In this document: positions 27,240-37,610 of the stretch, piece by piece
Numbering within the stretch: the first letter of the stretch is position 1
Layout: each line of letters starts with the position of its first letter
Origin: Planctomycetales bacterium
Lineage (GTDB): Bacteria > Planctomycetota > Planctomycetia > Isosphaerales > Isosphaeraceae
Direction of reading: 5' to 3'
Length of the DNA stretch: 64,000 bases
Assembly (NCBI GenBank): GCA_027449865.1
Contig: DAIDKV010000224.1
Span: 1 to 64,000, forward strand
The notes under the pieces: model-generated
Databases searched by the model: none
Seen by the model: the letters and a program-made list of their open reading frames with translations, nothing else
What the model was told of the DNA's origin: nothing
Translations under genes and position numbers: made by a program

Positions 27240-29393
27240 ATGCCATTCTGCGTGCTGGTAGTCGCCGACGATCTGGACACCCGGGCCACTCTCAGCGCGC
27301 TGCTGGAACGCGATGGCTACCAGGTCGATTCCGTCGGGACGGCGGCCGAGGTGCTGGCCCGCGATGACTGGGGTCGGTACGGGGCGATCCTGCTCGACTG
27401 CCGACTGCCGGACGGGACCGCCGAGGAGCTGCTCCCCAGGCTCAGGGAGCGAGCGCCGGACACGGCCGTCGTCGTGGTGACCGAGCATGCCGACGTCCGC
27501 GGTGCGATCGAGGCCTTCCGCCTCGGGGCCGCCGATTACGCGCTCAAGCCGATTGACCCAGACGAGCTACGGGCGCGGCTCGGGCGGATTGTCGAGCACC
27601 GTCGGGCGCGTGAGGCGTTGCAGCATCGGGAAGAGGAACTGCAAGCCGTCCTGGATGCCCTGCCGGTTGGGGTCTGGCTTACCGACGCCGAAGGACAAAT
27701 CGAATACGGCAACCCGGCCGCCCGGGCGATCTGGGGAAGGGCCTCGCACGCCGAGGTCGATGGGGGCGAGGGGCCCAAGGAATGGCGGTCCGGGACCGAC
27801 CGGCCGGACACCCCCGACGGCCGGGCGCTGGCCCGGGCGCTTCGGGGCGAGCCGGTGCTGGGCGAGGTCGTCGATATCGAGGTGGCGGGCGCAACCCGGA
27901 AGCTCGTCCTCACCTCGGCCGTCCCGCTCCGGGCTGACGACGGGGGTGTTCGCGGGGCGGTGGTCATCAACCAGGACCTGACCGAGCGGAGGCGCGCGGA
28001 GGCGGCGTTCCGCGAGTCGGAACGGCGGTTTCGCGAGTTACTGGAGAAGGTCAAGCTCGTCGCCGTCATGCTCGACGCGGAGGGCCGAGTCGCGTTCTGC
28101 AACGACTACCTGCTCCAGCTCACCGGGTGGGGTCGCGAGGAGGTGGAGAGGAAGAGCTGGTTCACCCTTTTCATCCCCGAGGAGGTGAGGGCCGAGGTTC
28201 AGCGCATTTTCTTCGACCCCGCGCTCCGCGAGCAGATCCCCACCCAGTTCGAGAATGAGATTCTGACGCGCACGGGCGAACGCAGGCTGATCGCCTGGAA
28301 CAATACCGTCCTGCGAGACTCCGAGGGTGGGGTCATCGGCGTGACCAGCCTCGGCGAGGACATCACCAAGCGCAGGCGGGCGGAAGAGGGGTTGCGAGAG
28401 AGTGAGGCGAGGCTCGTCGCCATCCTGAACACCGCGTCCGAAGCCATCATCACCGTCGACAACCGAGGGATCATCCAGACGGTCAACCCGGCCGCCGCGG
28501 CTCTCTTCGACTACACGGCGGGCGAGATGATCGGCCAGAAGCTCCGGATGTTGATGCCGCCCACGTTTCGCGATGATCACGACGAGGACCTCGCGCAGTT
28601 CCTCGACAACCGCCAGGCCAGGATCATTGGAACCGACCGGGAGATGGCCGCCCGGCGGAAGGATGGGACGGTATTCCCGATCGGGCTGGCCGTGAGCCCG
28701 ATCAACCACCTGGGGCAGTTCACCGTCATCATCCGGGATCTCACCCAGCGGAAGGAGCTCGAGCGGGAAGTGCTCGAGGTCGCCTCCCGGGAGCAGCGAC
28801 GCATCGGCCAGGACATTCACGACACCGTCGGACAGGAGCTAACCGCCCTGAACATCCTGGCCCGGGACCTTGCCGACACCCTGCCGACCGACCCGACGGC
28901 CGCGGCCAACCTGGCCGAGCGGCTGACCCGGGGCCTCAGGCGGAGCCAGCAGCAACTCCGGGTGGTGATACGTGGGCTCCTCCCGGTTCCGGTCGACCGA
29001 GACGGGCTGATGGCGGCGCTGGCGGACCTCGCGGATCGCACCAGCCAGGACAGTCCGGTAGCGTGCGCGTTTCACTGTCCCGAGCCGGTCTCCGTGGCGG
29101 ACAACCTGACAGCGACCCACCTGTACCTGATCGCTCAGGAGGCTGTTCACAATGCGGTCAAGCACGCCCGACCCCGGCACATCCGAATCACTCTGACCAA
29201 CGGCAACGGCCTGGTCCTTCGGGTGCGGGACGACGGCGTCGGACTCCCCTCGCCCCCCGAGGAGGGCCGGGGGCTGGGACTGCGAATCATGGATAACCGC
29301 GCCGCGATCATCGGCGCCCGGCTGACCGTCGAGCCAGCTTCCTCCGCCGGCACGGTCGTCACTTGCGAGCTGACGCGGACATCCAAGATTTGA
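27240..29393 (+). CDS. sensor histidine kinase with N-terminal receiver and three PAS domains
   Basis: The protein has 717 residues. Its receiver domain (1-125) has the acidic pair at 10-11, phosphoacceptor Asp53 in ILLDCRLPDGT and the conserved Lys in ALKPID. PAS domains follow at about 137-250, 265-385 and 392-510, then a HisKA_3-type dimerisation helix with RRIGQDIHDTVGQEL (His near 526), and an HATPase with EAVHNAVKHARP and DDGVGLP. The C-terminal type matches NarX/DegS-like kinases. The receiver at the N-terminus and the absence of a membrane helix suggest a cytosolic, phosphorelay-controlled kinase. The response-regulator partner is not adjacent. Confidence 0.92.
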   Translation: MPFCVLVVADDLDTRATLSALLERDGYQVDSVGTAAEVLARDDWGRYGAILLDCRLPDGTAEELLPRLRERAPDTAVVVVTEHADVRGAIEAFRLGAADYALKPIDPDELRARLGRIVEHRRAREALQHREEELQAVLDALPVGVWLTDAEGQIEYGNPAARAIWGRASHAEVDGGEGPKEWRSGTDRPDTPDGRALARALRGEPVLGEVVDIEVAGATRKLVLTSAVPLRADDGGVRGAVVINQDLTERRRAEAAFRESERRFRELLEKVKLVAVMLDAEGRVAFCNDYLLQLTGWGREEVERKSWFTLFIPEEVRAEVQRIFFDPALREQIPTQFENEILTRTGERRLIAWNNTVLRDSEGGVIGVTSLGEDITKRRRAEEGLRESEARLVAILNTASEAIITVDNRGIIQTVNPAAAALFDYTAGEMIGQKLRMLMPPTFRDDHDEDLAQFLDNRQARIIGTDREMAARRKDGTVFPIGLAVSPINHLGQFTVIIRDLTQRKELEREVLEVASREQRRIGQDIHDTVGQELTALNILARDLADTLPTDPTAAANLAERLTRGLRRSQQQLRVVIRGLLPVPVDRDGLMAALADLADRTSQDSPVACAFHCPEPVSVADNLTATHLYLIAQEAVHNAVKHARPRHIRITLTNGNGLVLRVRDDGVGLPSPPEEGRGLGLRIMDNRAAIIGARLTVEPASSAGTVVTCELTRTSKI

Positions 29394-29439
29394 GACTCCC
29401 GGCGCCTGAAAGCGGGGAATCTTTATTCACAGCGGATTC

Positions 29440-31734
29440 TCAAGATCCGTCTTCGTTCGTGTCGTTCGTGGTTCGTCCGAATCGGTCGTTCACAACGATT
29501 CCCAGTTCGCGGAGGGCCTTGCGGAAGGGTTCGAGGTGGTCGTCGGGGAGGTCGACCGCGGTCGGCCCGAGGCGGTCGCCCAGCCATCGCGATGTGGTCG
29601 GGTGTTGCAACAATCCGTCGAGCATCCAGGGCTCGGGGAGTGTCAGGACCACCCTTCGCGTCGGGACCGGCGGCGCGATCGGCGCCCCGGTCACCGAGGC
29701 GAGCAGCAGCCGGACGGCAGCCGGGACCTCGCTCGCGGCTCGTCGGGAATACCAGTCGGCCAGGGTCTCGGCCGTAAGTCCCCGATCCACCCCGCGTCGC
29801 AGCGAACCGAGCGTCACCGCGAAAAGCCTCGGCGGCGGAACCGTGTCGTCCGGTAAGGCCGGGGGCACCGGCCGCTCGTCGGCAAACCGGGCGATCTCCG
29901 CGTCGACCAGCAGGTCCGACCGCGACCGGTCCAGACGCATCGTCACGCCGTCCGGCTCGACCGAGATGCAGGGCTCCGACTCGTCGCGATAGTCTCGCGC
30001 CCGGCGCTGGGTGAACAAACCCGAGGGGATCGTCGACTCGTCCTCGACCAGCAGGAACCGGTCGGCCACCGCGATCGGCGCGGATCCGGGGGCGGATTCG
30101 TCGTCGGTCGGAGGCCAGGCGGCCAGGGCGCGGGCGCGGTCCTCGGGCGATTCGAATTCCAGGAGGGTGGCGCCGGCGTAATAGGTGACCCGCTCACGAT
30201 GGGTGGCCCAGTTGCGGACCGCGTCGACCACGCCCGCGGGCAGCTCGCGCTGGCTGTGACGGCGGAGGACCTCGAGCATCGCCTTCGGGGTCAGGCCGCC
30301 GTCGAGTCCGAGGAGGATCGATTCGCGGGTCATCCGCAGTTCGATCGCGGCGCCGATCTGCGACCACCAGGCGAATCGGCTCAATCGCCCGACGACCTGC
30401 GGCGTGAGCCCCTGTCGATAGGCGATGACCTCGAAGTTTGGCTGAACAAAAAGGAACTGATCGAACGATGGCCGGGGAGGTGGAGTCGGCCCGGCGGCCA
30501 GAACGTATCGCCCGAGCGGGGTAAGCTGGACGACCCGTCGCCCCGATCCACGTTCCTCGGCCGCGCGGACCAGTCCGAGCGGATAGGCCGCGCCGAGCAG
30601 CATTGTCTCCAGCAGCGCGACGCCCCGCGAAGGGCCGGGAATCGGTCGTCCCTTGCGTCGCGAGGAAGCGGGCGTTGTCCCGGCGGGCGGTTCGAATTCG
30701 AGGGCGAGGGTGGGGCGGTCCCAGCCTGGGGCGATGGCATCGAGGAAGGCGGCCAGGTCGTCGACAGCCGTCCACTCCGACTCCTCTCGCGTGGCCAGCC
30801 AGAGAAAGATCGGAGGGCGGAGGTAGGGCGAGGCGGGCTCGTCGCCCTCGGCGACCGGTTCGACGGCCGCCTCCTGCCAGTCGCGGAGCCCGAGCCAGCC
30901 GGTGGCGATCATCTGCGGGAGGTGCAGGGCGTTCTCCGACCAGAATTCGGGCGAGGCGGCCGTCAGCTTCTGGCCCGACGCATCCGACTCGACCAGCCCG
31001 ACCCTGCGCGCCAGGGCGAGCCAGAGCCCGGCTGGGTTGGGCAGGGGGGTCAGGGCATCGGCGATCGGCCCGGCCAGCGCGGGGTCTTCCATCACCCGCT
31101 CGCGGTCGCGTTTGTAAAGAGCCCCTTGCTGCGTCTGCCGGATTGGCTCGGCGCCGGCGCGCTGCCAGAGGGCGCCCAGGCGAACGATCGGCTCCAGACC
31201 GTCGGCCTCACGGACCACCGCCACCTCGCCTGAAACCGCGGGCGGGCCGCCCTCGGGCCGGACCGGGCGCGTGACCCGGAGCGCCGTCGGATGCGCGGCG
31301 ACCCGCGCCCTCGGAGAGGCGAGCGCCGAGGCCAGATCGTCAACGGGTCCGATTTCGGGGTCGGGCTCGATCGCGAGCAGTCCGATCGCCAGCATGGGGA
31401 GGATGGCGTCGGCCGGGGCCACGCCCAGCAATTCGAGTTCGCGGGCGAGCCCGGCGACGGGCATTGCGGTGGACTCGGCGACGGCCATCAAGCTCATCGC
31501 GAGTCGAGCACCGTGCGGCAGACCGGCCGCCAGCGCCCGGGACGTCGCGGGCTGGTCCAGCCGCTCGGCCAGTTCCTCCGCCGCGGCGGCGGGGCGCAAA
31601 CGGTCCTCGGCGGGCGGCAGGCCCATCGCCTCGCGGATCGCCGCGAGCCGGGGTCCGCGGTATCGCGCCAGGGCCAACCGGAACGCCTGGCGCGGGTCGC
31701 TCGGGCGCGGGCTCGGCGTCGTTCCGGTGGCCAT
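29440..31734 (-). CDS. helicase-associated protein of the XPB operon
   Basis: This protein of about 764 residues has no Walker motifs. The N-terminal half (RLALARYRGPRLAAIREAMGLPP...) and the C-terminal half (SFDQFLFVQPNFEVIAYRQG; LSRFAWWSQIGAAIELRMT) match the helicase-associated/XPB-like family encoded beside bacterial XPB genes, for example next to the mycobacterial homologue. It probably partners the XPB helicase two genes upstream. The start is ATG 31734 or GTG 31752. Confidence 0.8.
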   Translation of the reverse strand: MATGTTPSPRPSDPRQAFRLALARYRGPRLAAIREAMGLPPAEDRLRPAAAAEELAERLDQPATSRALAAGLPHGARLAMSLMAVAESTAMPVAGLARELELLGVAPADAILPMLAIGLLAIEPDPEIGPVDDLASALASPRARVAAHPTALRVTRPVRPEGGPPAVSGEVAVVREADGLEPIVRLGALWQRAGAEPIRQTQQGALYKRDRERVMEDPALAGPIADALTPLPNPAGLWLALARRVGLVESDASGQKLTAASPEFWSENALHLPQMIATGWLGLRDWQEAAVEPVAEGDEPASPYLRPPIFLWLATREESEWTAVDDLAAFLDAIAPGWDRPTLALEFEPPAGTTPASSRRKGRPIPGPSRGVALLETMLLGAAYPLGLVRAAEERGSGRRVVQLTPLGRYVLAAGPTPPPRPSFDQFLFVQPNFEVIAYRQGLTPQVVGRLSRFAWWSQIGAAIELRMTRESILLGLDGGLTPKAMLEVLRRHSQRELPAGVVDAVRNWATHRERVTYYAGATLLEFESPEDRARALAAWPPTDDESAPGSAPIAVADRFLLVEDESTIPSGLFTQRRARDYRDESEPCISVEPDGVTMRLDRSRSDLLVDAEIARFADERPVPPALPDDTVPPPRLFAVTLGSLRRGVDRGLTAETLADWYSRRAASEVPAAVRLLLASVTGAPIAPPVPTRRVVLTLPEPWMLDGLLQHPTTSRWLGDRLGPTAVDLPDDHLEPFRKALRELGIVVNDRFGRTTNDTNEDGS

Positions 31735-31962
31735 CGGTCGCGAGGCCCTCACTTGTGTGGTGAGATCGATCGTTCGGTCAAGCGGGCGGCTCGCGCGTGC
31801 CCGCGGGGCAGACGACTCCCAATTACATATTCCCGATTTTCGATGCGTGAAAACTCAGGATCGGCCCGAACCCGATGGTCGGGGATCGCCTTCGGGAATC
31901 CGGAGTCGAGACTCGGGAATCCGCATCCTTGCCATGGCTCGGTCCTGAGTTCCCGGCCTGGC

Positions 31963-32199
31963 TCATCGGACCACCCTCGGCGTCTGGCCGATGCGCCGGA
32001 GTTCCTCGACGACAGCCTCGGACTCACCCGGCCGGACCAGAAGGACCGTTTCGGAAAGCCGGCCGACGACCCAGCGCGCCAGCGACTTCCGGGCGAGCAG
32101 TTCCTCGGCCGTCAGGGGTTCGGCGGTCCGGATCAGCGCCACGTTCTTGTGGACGCGGACCCGGATGCGTTTCTTTTCGGTCTCGGCGAGTCGGGTCAT
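31963..32199 (-). CDS. small basic protein between XPB and its partner
   Basis: This 78-residue protein (MTRLAETEKKRIRVRVHKN...) is rich in Arg, Lys and Glu. It starts 15 bases after the XPB stop and lies before the helicase-associated gene. It resembles no family I recognise. Its position suggests a third component of the helicase operon. The Shine-Dalgarno site is weak. Confidence 0.6.
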   Translation of the reverse strand: MTRLAETEKKRIRVRVHKNVALIRTAEPLTAEELLARKSLARWVVGRLSETVLLVRPGESEAVVEELRRIGQTPRVVR

Positions 32200-32214
32200 C
32201 GCGGGTCCGGGGGG

Positions 32215-33939
32215 TTAGTCGTTGCAGGAGGCGCCGGGACGGGCCAGGCCGTGGTCGGCCACATCGGCCTCGTCGAGGATTTCGTAGCTGTAGCCCTGTT
32301 CGGTCAGGAAGAGCTGTCGGTGGTGGGCGAAGTCCATCTCGCGGGTATCGCGGGTGACCAGCGAGTAGAAGCTCGTCGGCCGCTCGCCTTCCTTGGGGCG
32401 GAGGATCCGGCCGAGCCGCTGCGCCTCCTCCTGCCGGCTGCCGAACGTCCCCGAGACCTGGATCATGATATTCGCGTCCGGGAGGTCGATCGCGAAGTTC
32501 CCGACTTTTGAGAGCACCAGCCGGCGGATCCGGCCGCGGCGAAAGTCTTCGTAGAGGACCTCTCGCTCCGAGTTTGGCGTCGAGCCGGTGATCAGCGGGA
32601 CATCAAATCGCTCGGCGATCCGGCGAAGTTGCTTGAGGTACTGACCGATGACCAGGACGCGGTCGTCGGGGTGGTCGAACCGCTTGAGCAGGACCTCGAC
32701 GAGGTCGTCCTTGAGCGGGTTCTCACTGGCGAGCCGGAATTTCTCGCGCCACTCGGCGAGGGCATATTCCATCCGGAGCGCGCCGGAGAGCCCGAGCCGG
32801 ACCTCGTGGCACTGCGCCTCGGCGATCCACCCCTTCGATTCGAGGACGCGCCAGGGGACATCATACTTCTTCGGACCGATCAGGCTGAAGACGTCCTCCT
32901 CGCGGTGGTCCTCGCGGACGAGGGTGGCAGTCAGGCCGAGTCGCCGACGCGCCTGGATGTCGGCCGTGATCCGGAACACCGGCGCCGGCAGGAGGTGAAC
33001 CTCATCATAAACGATCAGGCCCCAGTTTCGGCCGTCGAAGAGGTGGAAGTGGGGGAAGTCGCCGTCCTTCTTCGGCCGGTAGGTGACGATCTGGTAGGTC
33101 GCCAGCGTGACCGGAGCGAGGTTCTTGGAATCGCCGGTGTAGGTGCCGACCAGGGCCGGGTCGAGATCCGTCTTATCGAGGATCTCACGCCGCCACTGCT
33201 CGACGGCGGTGGTGCTGGTGGTCAAAACGAGGGTCTCGGTCTGGAGCGCCGCCATCGCGGTGATGCCGACGACCGTCTTGCCGGCCCCGCAGGGAAGGAC
33301 AACCACGCCCGATCCGCCCCGGGCGTCGCCACCAGCGTAGAACGCCGCGACGGCGCCTTCCTGATAATCGCGAACCTGGAACGGAGCCCCGCCGGCCGTC
33401 ACCTTGCGGAGGGCCATCGGCAGCGCGGCGCCGGTGGTATAGCCGGCGAGATCCTCGGCCGGGTAGCCAACGGCGATCAGCCCCTGCTTCAAAACACCCC
33501 GATGAATGTCGTCAACGGCGAAGCTGGTCTCATCCACCCGCTCGCCGAGATAATCGCGAACGCCGCGCTGGCGGGCGAGTTCTTCGAGCAGGGGGCGGTC
33601 GGTGGTGACGAGCCGAAGCTGGCCGTCGACCCGCTGGAGCCGGACGCGTCCGTAGCGACTCACCAGCTCGCGGAGGTCGGGCGGAAGGTTTCCGGGGAGC
33701 GGGAACTTTGAAAAGGACTCCAGCGCCTGGACCATCGCGTCGGCGGTCATGCCGGCGGCGGCGGCGTTCCAGAGCGAGAGCGGAGTGAGGCGGTAGGTGT
33801 GGATGTGCTCCGGGCTCTTCTCCAGCTCGGCGAACGGAGCGATGGCGTCGCGGGCCTCGGCGTGCAGCGGGTTGTCGACTTCCAGCAAGATCGTGCGATC
33901 TCCCTGCACGATCAGCGGATTGGCGGGATTGTACTGCAT
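32215..33939 (-). CDS. XPB-family DNA repair helicase
   Basis: This 574-residue SF2 helicase has an N-terminal damage-recognition-like domain (about 1-180), then LPCGAGKTVVGI (Walker A), VYDEVHLLPAP (DEVH), LTATLVRED with the RED motif following, and the C-terminal helicase domain ending QEEAQRLGRILRPKEGE (motif VI). XPB proteins unwind or open DNA during nucleotide excision repair. ATG 33939 was chosen because MQYNPANPLIVQGDRTILLE is the family N-terminus. It leads the three-gene minus-strand operon. Confidence 0.95.
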   Translation of the reverse strand: MQYNPANPLIVQGDRTILLEVDNPLHAEARDAIAPFAELEKSPEHIHTYRLTPLSLWNAAAAGMTADAMVQALESFSKFPLPGNLPPDLRELVSRYGRVRLQRVDGQLRLVTTDRPLLEELARQRGVRDYLGERVDETSFAVDDIHRGVLKQGLIAVGYPAEDLAGYTTGAALPMALRKVTAGGAPFQVRDYQEGAVAAFYAGGDARGGSGVVVLPCGAGKTVVGITAMAALQTETLVLTTSTTAVEQWRREILDKTDLDPALVGTYTGDSKNLAPVTLATYQIVTYRPKKDGDFPHFHLFDGRNWGLIVYDEVHLLPAPVFRITADIQARRRLGLTATLVREDHREEDVFSLIGPKKYDVPWRVLESKGWIAEAQCHEVRLGLSGALRMEYALAEWREKFRLASENPLKDDLVEVLLKRFDHPDDRVLVIGQYLKQLRRIAERFDVPLITGSTPNSEREVLYEDFRRGRIRRLVLSKVGNFAIDLPDANIMIQVSGTFGSRQEEAQRLGRILRPKEGERPTSFYSLVTRDTREMDFAHHRQLFLTEQGYSYEILDEADVADHGLARPGASCND

Positions 33940-34265
33940 GGGCTCCTGGCCGGATCGAGGAAACCGGGCCGCCGGACGCTCCCCTGGCTCCATAACGTCC
34001 CAACGCCCCGCGGGCGAATTTTCCATCGTAGGAGCCCGAGGCCGTTCCCGCAAGCGCAGGGTGCGCGCCATTCAGGGCGGCGTCTGCCTTTCGCCCGTCA
34101 CTCCAGCGGATCAAGCCCCATGCATTCGGAGCGGAGATCGATCCGTTCGATCGTATTCATAGCGAGCCCACGAGTCGTGGCCCGACCCGTGGAGGTGAGC
34201 CCGCAATACTCGCGGGCATCTCCCTCCCGCGCGGCGCCGGACGAGAGCGGACGTCGTCGCGTCCA

Positions 34266-34535
34266 TCAGGGCGTGCGCACCTCGGCGAGAACCCGTCGGG
34301 CTTTCGCCTGGAGGATCGCCAGGAAATCGACGAACCGCACATAAGTCTCGTATTCGGCCCGTTCTTCCGGAGTGAGCTGCCCCTCGTTGCACCGTTCGGC
34401 GAGCGCGTTGATCCGATCCTGAACCTCAGAATCCGCTCGGAGGACAACCAGTTGCCTCGCGAACTCCGGGGTCAGGATGCGGGCCATCGGCTCGAATAGA
34501 CGATCCAGCACGGATATCTCTTCGGGGGTTCCCAT
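34266..34535 (-). CDS. small conserved protein of unknown function
   Basis: This 89-residue protein has a helical pattern: ISVLDRLFEPMARILTPEF, LAERCNEGQLTPEERAEYE and FVDFLAILQAKARRVL. This looks like a small family I have seen in planctomycetes and other phyla, with the LxxxxxxGxLTxxExxEYExY pattern. No function is known to me. No adjacent partner is obvious, and the Shine-Dalgarno site is weak. Confidence 0.6.
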   Translation of the reverse strand: MGTPEEISVLDRLFEPMARILTPEFARQLVVLRADSEVQDRINALAERCNEGQLTPEERAEYETYVRFVDFLAILQAKARRVLAEVRTP

Positions 34536-35124
34536 GGATATCAGACTACCCCGGCGCCCAGGGAGGGTCAATCCGATCGGAATGAGACCGGGCGGCGTTG
34601 CGGCCCGGCCGAATTAAGGACCCCGCCCTTCATCTGGTCTGTTCCCCATGTGGCTGGTACGCGGCGGACCGGATGACCTTCCGGCCGCCAACGCCCTGCC
34701 CGGAGAAGTAGCTGAGCGCAGTTCTTCGATTGCACACACACAGAATATCATGCTGATTGTCTGCGTACACACGGATGGCGCATCTTCGGCGCATTCCGCC
34801 GGATGCTCCTGCAGCTCCTTGTCCCGTCAAGGGGCCAAAACCACGCGGGATCGCGACTGGTTTGCCTCGTCGTGCCCGCGATGCGTCCTCAACGACTGCA
34901 CCTTCGTTCGACATGACGACTCACTTCGGTGCAGAGGACTCATGACCCGCTCACGTTGTTCGGAGCATGACGCCAACGGAGGGCCTCTATTTCCTCGCCG
35001 TCGTGGATGTTAATGTGGGGAGCCACCCCCATCGGCCTGGCCCGAAACTCGTTAGCGATCCGAGCGACGGCGTTCGGGGCCGGGTCGAGGCTGCGGGGTG
35101 GCTGCTTACTTGCGATTCATTGCG
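34536..35124. other. intergenic region of about 590 bp
   Basis: No gene is supported. Overlapping open frames on both strands (for example plus 34648-35013, minus 34630-34914) lack any family character. It probably holds the promoter of the following ECF sigma gene. Confidence 0.45.
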
Positions 35125-35700
35125 ATGAGCGACGTCTCGTACATCCTCTCGGCGATTGAGGGGGGTGACCTGCAGGCTGCCGAGAAGCTCCTGCCCCTGG
35201 TCTACAAGGAACTGCGCCGGTTGGCCGCCCAGAGGCTCGCCCGCGAGGCCCCCGGGCTGAGCCTTCAGTCTTCCGATCTGGTCCACGAGGCGTATCTCAG
35301 GCTCGTCGGCGGGGGTGCCCCGCCGCAGTGGGACAGCCATGCTCACTTCTTCGCGGCGGCCGCGGAGGCCATGCGCCGAATCCTGGTCGAGAACGCTCGC
35401 CGCAAGAATCGCCGCAAGCATGGTGGCGGTCTCCTGCGCGTCGAGCTGGAGGCCGTGGGTTTCCTGGCGGAGGAACCATCCGTAGACCTCGAAACCCTCG
35501 ACGAGGCCCTCATCAGACTGGCAGAGGAAGACCCGGCGAAGGCCGAACTGGTCAAGCTCCGCTACTTCGCCGGTCTGACCATGCCCGAGATCGCCCAAGT
35601 GCTCAAGATCTCGCTGGCAACCGCCGAGCGACACTGGACTTACGCCCGCACCTGGCTCTTCGCCGAGCTCAAGGACCAGGACGATTCCGCGAGTTCTTGA
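35125..35700 (+). CDS. ECF-type RNA polymerase sigma factor
   Basis: This 191-residue protein belongs to the Sigma70_ECF2-like group. It has [55 protein letters not shown] and a region 4 with [27 protein letters not shown]. These factors in planctomycetes often accompany kinases. The next gene starts 17 bases later. The ATG at 35125 was chosen over an upstream alternative at 35098. Confidence 0.92.
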   Translation: MSDVSYILSAIEGGDLQAAEKLLPLVYKELRRLAAQRLAREAPGLSLQSSDLVHEAYLRLVGGGAPPQWDSHAHFFAAAAEAMRRILVENARRKNRRKHGGGLLRVELEAVGFLAEEPSVDLETLDEALIRLAEEDPAKAELVKLRYFAGLTMPEIAQVLKISLATAERHWTYARTWLFAELKDQDDSASS

Positions 35701-35717
35701 AGAGGGTAGGTGCAGCC

Positions 35718-37610
35718 ATGTCGAAACGACATTATGGTTTTACACTCATCGAACTTTTGGTCGTGATCACGATCATCTCGGTTTTGATGGCCTTGCTCTT
35801 GCCCGCGGCGCAGGCCGCACGCGAGGCGGCGCGCCGCGCGCAGTGCGCCAACAACCTGAAGCAACTAGGACTGGGCCTCGCCAATTACGAGTCGGCCGAG
35901 AACTGCCTGCCGATTGGCGTGGTCTACGCAGTCAATGGCGTCAGCGGCATGCCTGGTGCGGTCTGCACGTCGCCCTACGGCAACAACTGCCAGAACACGC
36001 CCTGGTTCGTCCTGATGCTGCCGTATCTCGAGCAGGCGCTGCTCTACAACGCCTTCAACGCCTCGATCGGCATTGAAGGGCCTGCCTTGCTCGGCTTTGT
36101 CATCAACAGCACGGTCATGACGTCGAGGATCGCCTCCTTCCAGTGCCCCAGCGATCACATCCAGACTTTCAGCATGGCGGCCGTGAGCAATGCCACCGGC
36201 GGGTTCGTCCCCGCCTATCCCTGGATGGCGTCGAAGGGGAATTACGGCGTCAATTGGGGAAACCTGGATTTTGGCCAGGGCGTGCTCAGTCCGGTCTTGC
36301 CCCGCAACCTGTTTCTTCAGTCGCCGTTCGGCCTCGCCACGACCGGCCTGGGCCCCATCACGATGCGGTCGGCCTCGTTCACGGATGGGACCAGCAATAC
36401 GCACGTCGCCGCGGAGCTGTTGCAAGGGGCGCCCGACGACCTCCGCGGGACGATCTGGGACTGCCACGCGGGTGCTGGTTCCTATATGACGCGATTCGCC
36501 CCGAACGGATATCAGGACCTTCTGCCCATCTGGCTGTCCCTCTCCAACCCTGGGGCCCTGGCGGGCATCAGCGGGGCCCTGGCCTTCGACAACTACGACA
36601 ACATCGGCACGGTCGGTGGTCCTTCGAAACCGGGCTCCAGCCCCCCCAATCCCGGCTCCCTCTGCGACAGCCAGCCCGCCCAGATGCTTGGCTGCAACGA
36701 CCAGGCAACCGATTCGGGCTCGTACGCGGGCACGCGGTCCCGCCACCCCGGTGGGGTCGACGGCCTCTTCGGCGACGGCTCCGTCCACTTCATCAAGAAC
36801 TCGATCAACGGGCCGACCTGGATCCAGCTCGGCTCGATCGACGACGGCGAGGTCATCAGCTCCGATCAGTATGGAAATGGATGTTCAGTTATAAGTCCTG
36901 GCGAGGCGGAAACCGACGAAGGAGGTCCGGTCCGCCGGCACGTCCCCGAGACGGTACGCCGAGCGGACGAACGCCGGAAGACCGGCGAACGTCCCGCCCC
37001 GAAGGAGACGAGGGACATCATCAATTGTTGGACCCACCTTCCCAGGCTGATAGGTCCCGGAACGATCCTGGCACCATTCGAGCACATTGCCCAGCATATC
37101 GAACAAGCCCAGATCGTTCGGGAAAAGGCTGCCACACTTCCAGGCATGGTCTTTACTGTTGGCTTGATATCGTGCATAAGCCTCGAGCAGGTTAATCGAA
37201 AGGCCATAAGATCTGCTGGTCATCGCCCCCGCGCGGCAGGCGTATTCCCATTCCGCCTCGGTGGGGAGGCGGTAGCCGGTGCGCCGCAAGGCATCGGCGG
37301 GGATGGTCATCCCCTTGTCGTACTGCCCCTGCGCGTTGGGCAGGTAGCACCATTGGTCCTTGGGCAGGCCCTCCTGCTCGCTGAGCCAGTTGCAGTAGCC
37401 CGCGGCATGATACCAGGTCACTTGATTCATGGGGCCTTTCGGATCGGGACTGTGCCGGTCGCTCTGAGCGTGATCGACCCCGGGGTTGGCCTGGACGAAC
37501 TCTTGATATTGCTCGACGGTCACCTCCTTGGTCGCGATGGCAAAGCGGTGGGAGATGACCCGGCGATCGGGCGTTTCGTTGTAAGCCCGCTCTGGCTCAT
37601 TCTCAGGTGA
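35718..37610 (+). CDS. DUF1559 prepilin-like protein with aberrant antisense extension
   Basis: The first 385 residues are a normal DUF1559 protein: the type IV pilin-like cleavage and helix [19 protein letters not shown], then [38 protein letters not shown], and the terminal ISSDQY that usually precedes a stop. Here no stop follows. Twelve bases after the TAT codon (36870-36872) the opposite-strand kinase gene ends, and the frame stays open for another 245 codons antisense to it, reaching 37610. A deletion across the intergenic space probably removed the stop. The extended tail (36873-37610) has no protein character. DUF1559 proteins are usually envelope-associated pseudopilins. Confidence 0.85.
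   Translation: MSKRHYGFTLIELLVVITIISVLMALLLPAAQAAREAARRAQCANNLKQLGLGLANYESAENCLPIGVVYAVNGVSGMPGAVCTSPYGNNCQNTPWFVLMLPYLEQALLYNAFNASIGIEGPALLGFVINSTVMTSRIASFQCPSDHIQTFSMAAVSNATGGFVPAYPWMASKGNYGVNWGNLDFGQGVLSPVLPRNLFLQSPFGLATTGLGPITMRSASFTDGTSNTHVAAELLQGAPDDLRGTIWDCHAGAGSYMTRFAPNGYQDLLPIWLSLSNPGALAGISGALAFDNYDNIGTVGGPSKPGSSPPNPGSLCDSQPAQMLGCNDQATDSGSYAGTRSRHPGGVDGLFGDGSVHFIKNSINGPTWIQLGSIDDGEVISSDQYGNGCSVISPGEAETDEGGPVRRHVPETVRRADERRKTGERPAPKETRDIINCWTHLPRLIGPGTILAPFEHIAQHIEQAQIVREKAATLPGMVFTVGLISCISLEQVNRKAIRSAGHRPRAAGVFPFRLGGEAVAGAPQGIGGDGHPLVVLPLRVGQVAPLVLGQALLLAEPVAVARGMIPGHLIHGAFRIGTVPVALSVIDPGVGLDELLILLDGHLLGRDGKAVGDDPAIGRFVVSPLWLILR

Noticed and set aside
27033-27488. Minus-strand frame of about 150 residues across the tandem repeat upstream of the sensor kinase
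   Set aside because: It overlaps the secure sensor-kinase gene, and its repetitive end is simply the tandem repeat read in reverse.
36873-37610. C-terminal tail of the DUF1559 frame as a real domain
   Set aside because: It is antisense to the conserved FGE domain of the kinase and has no domain-like sequence, so it is treated as run-on translation.
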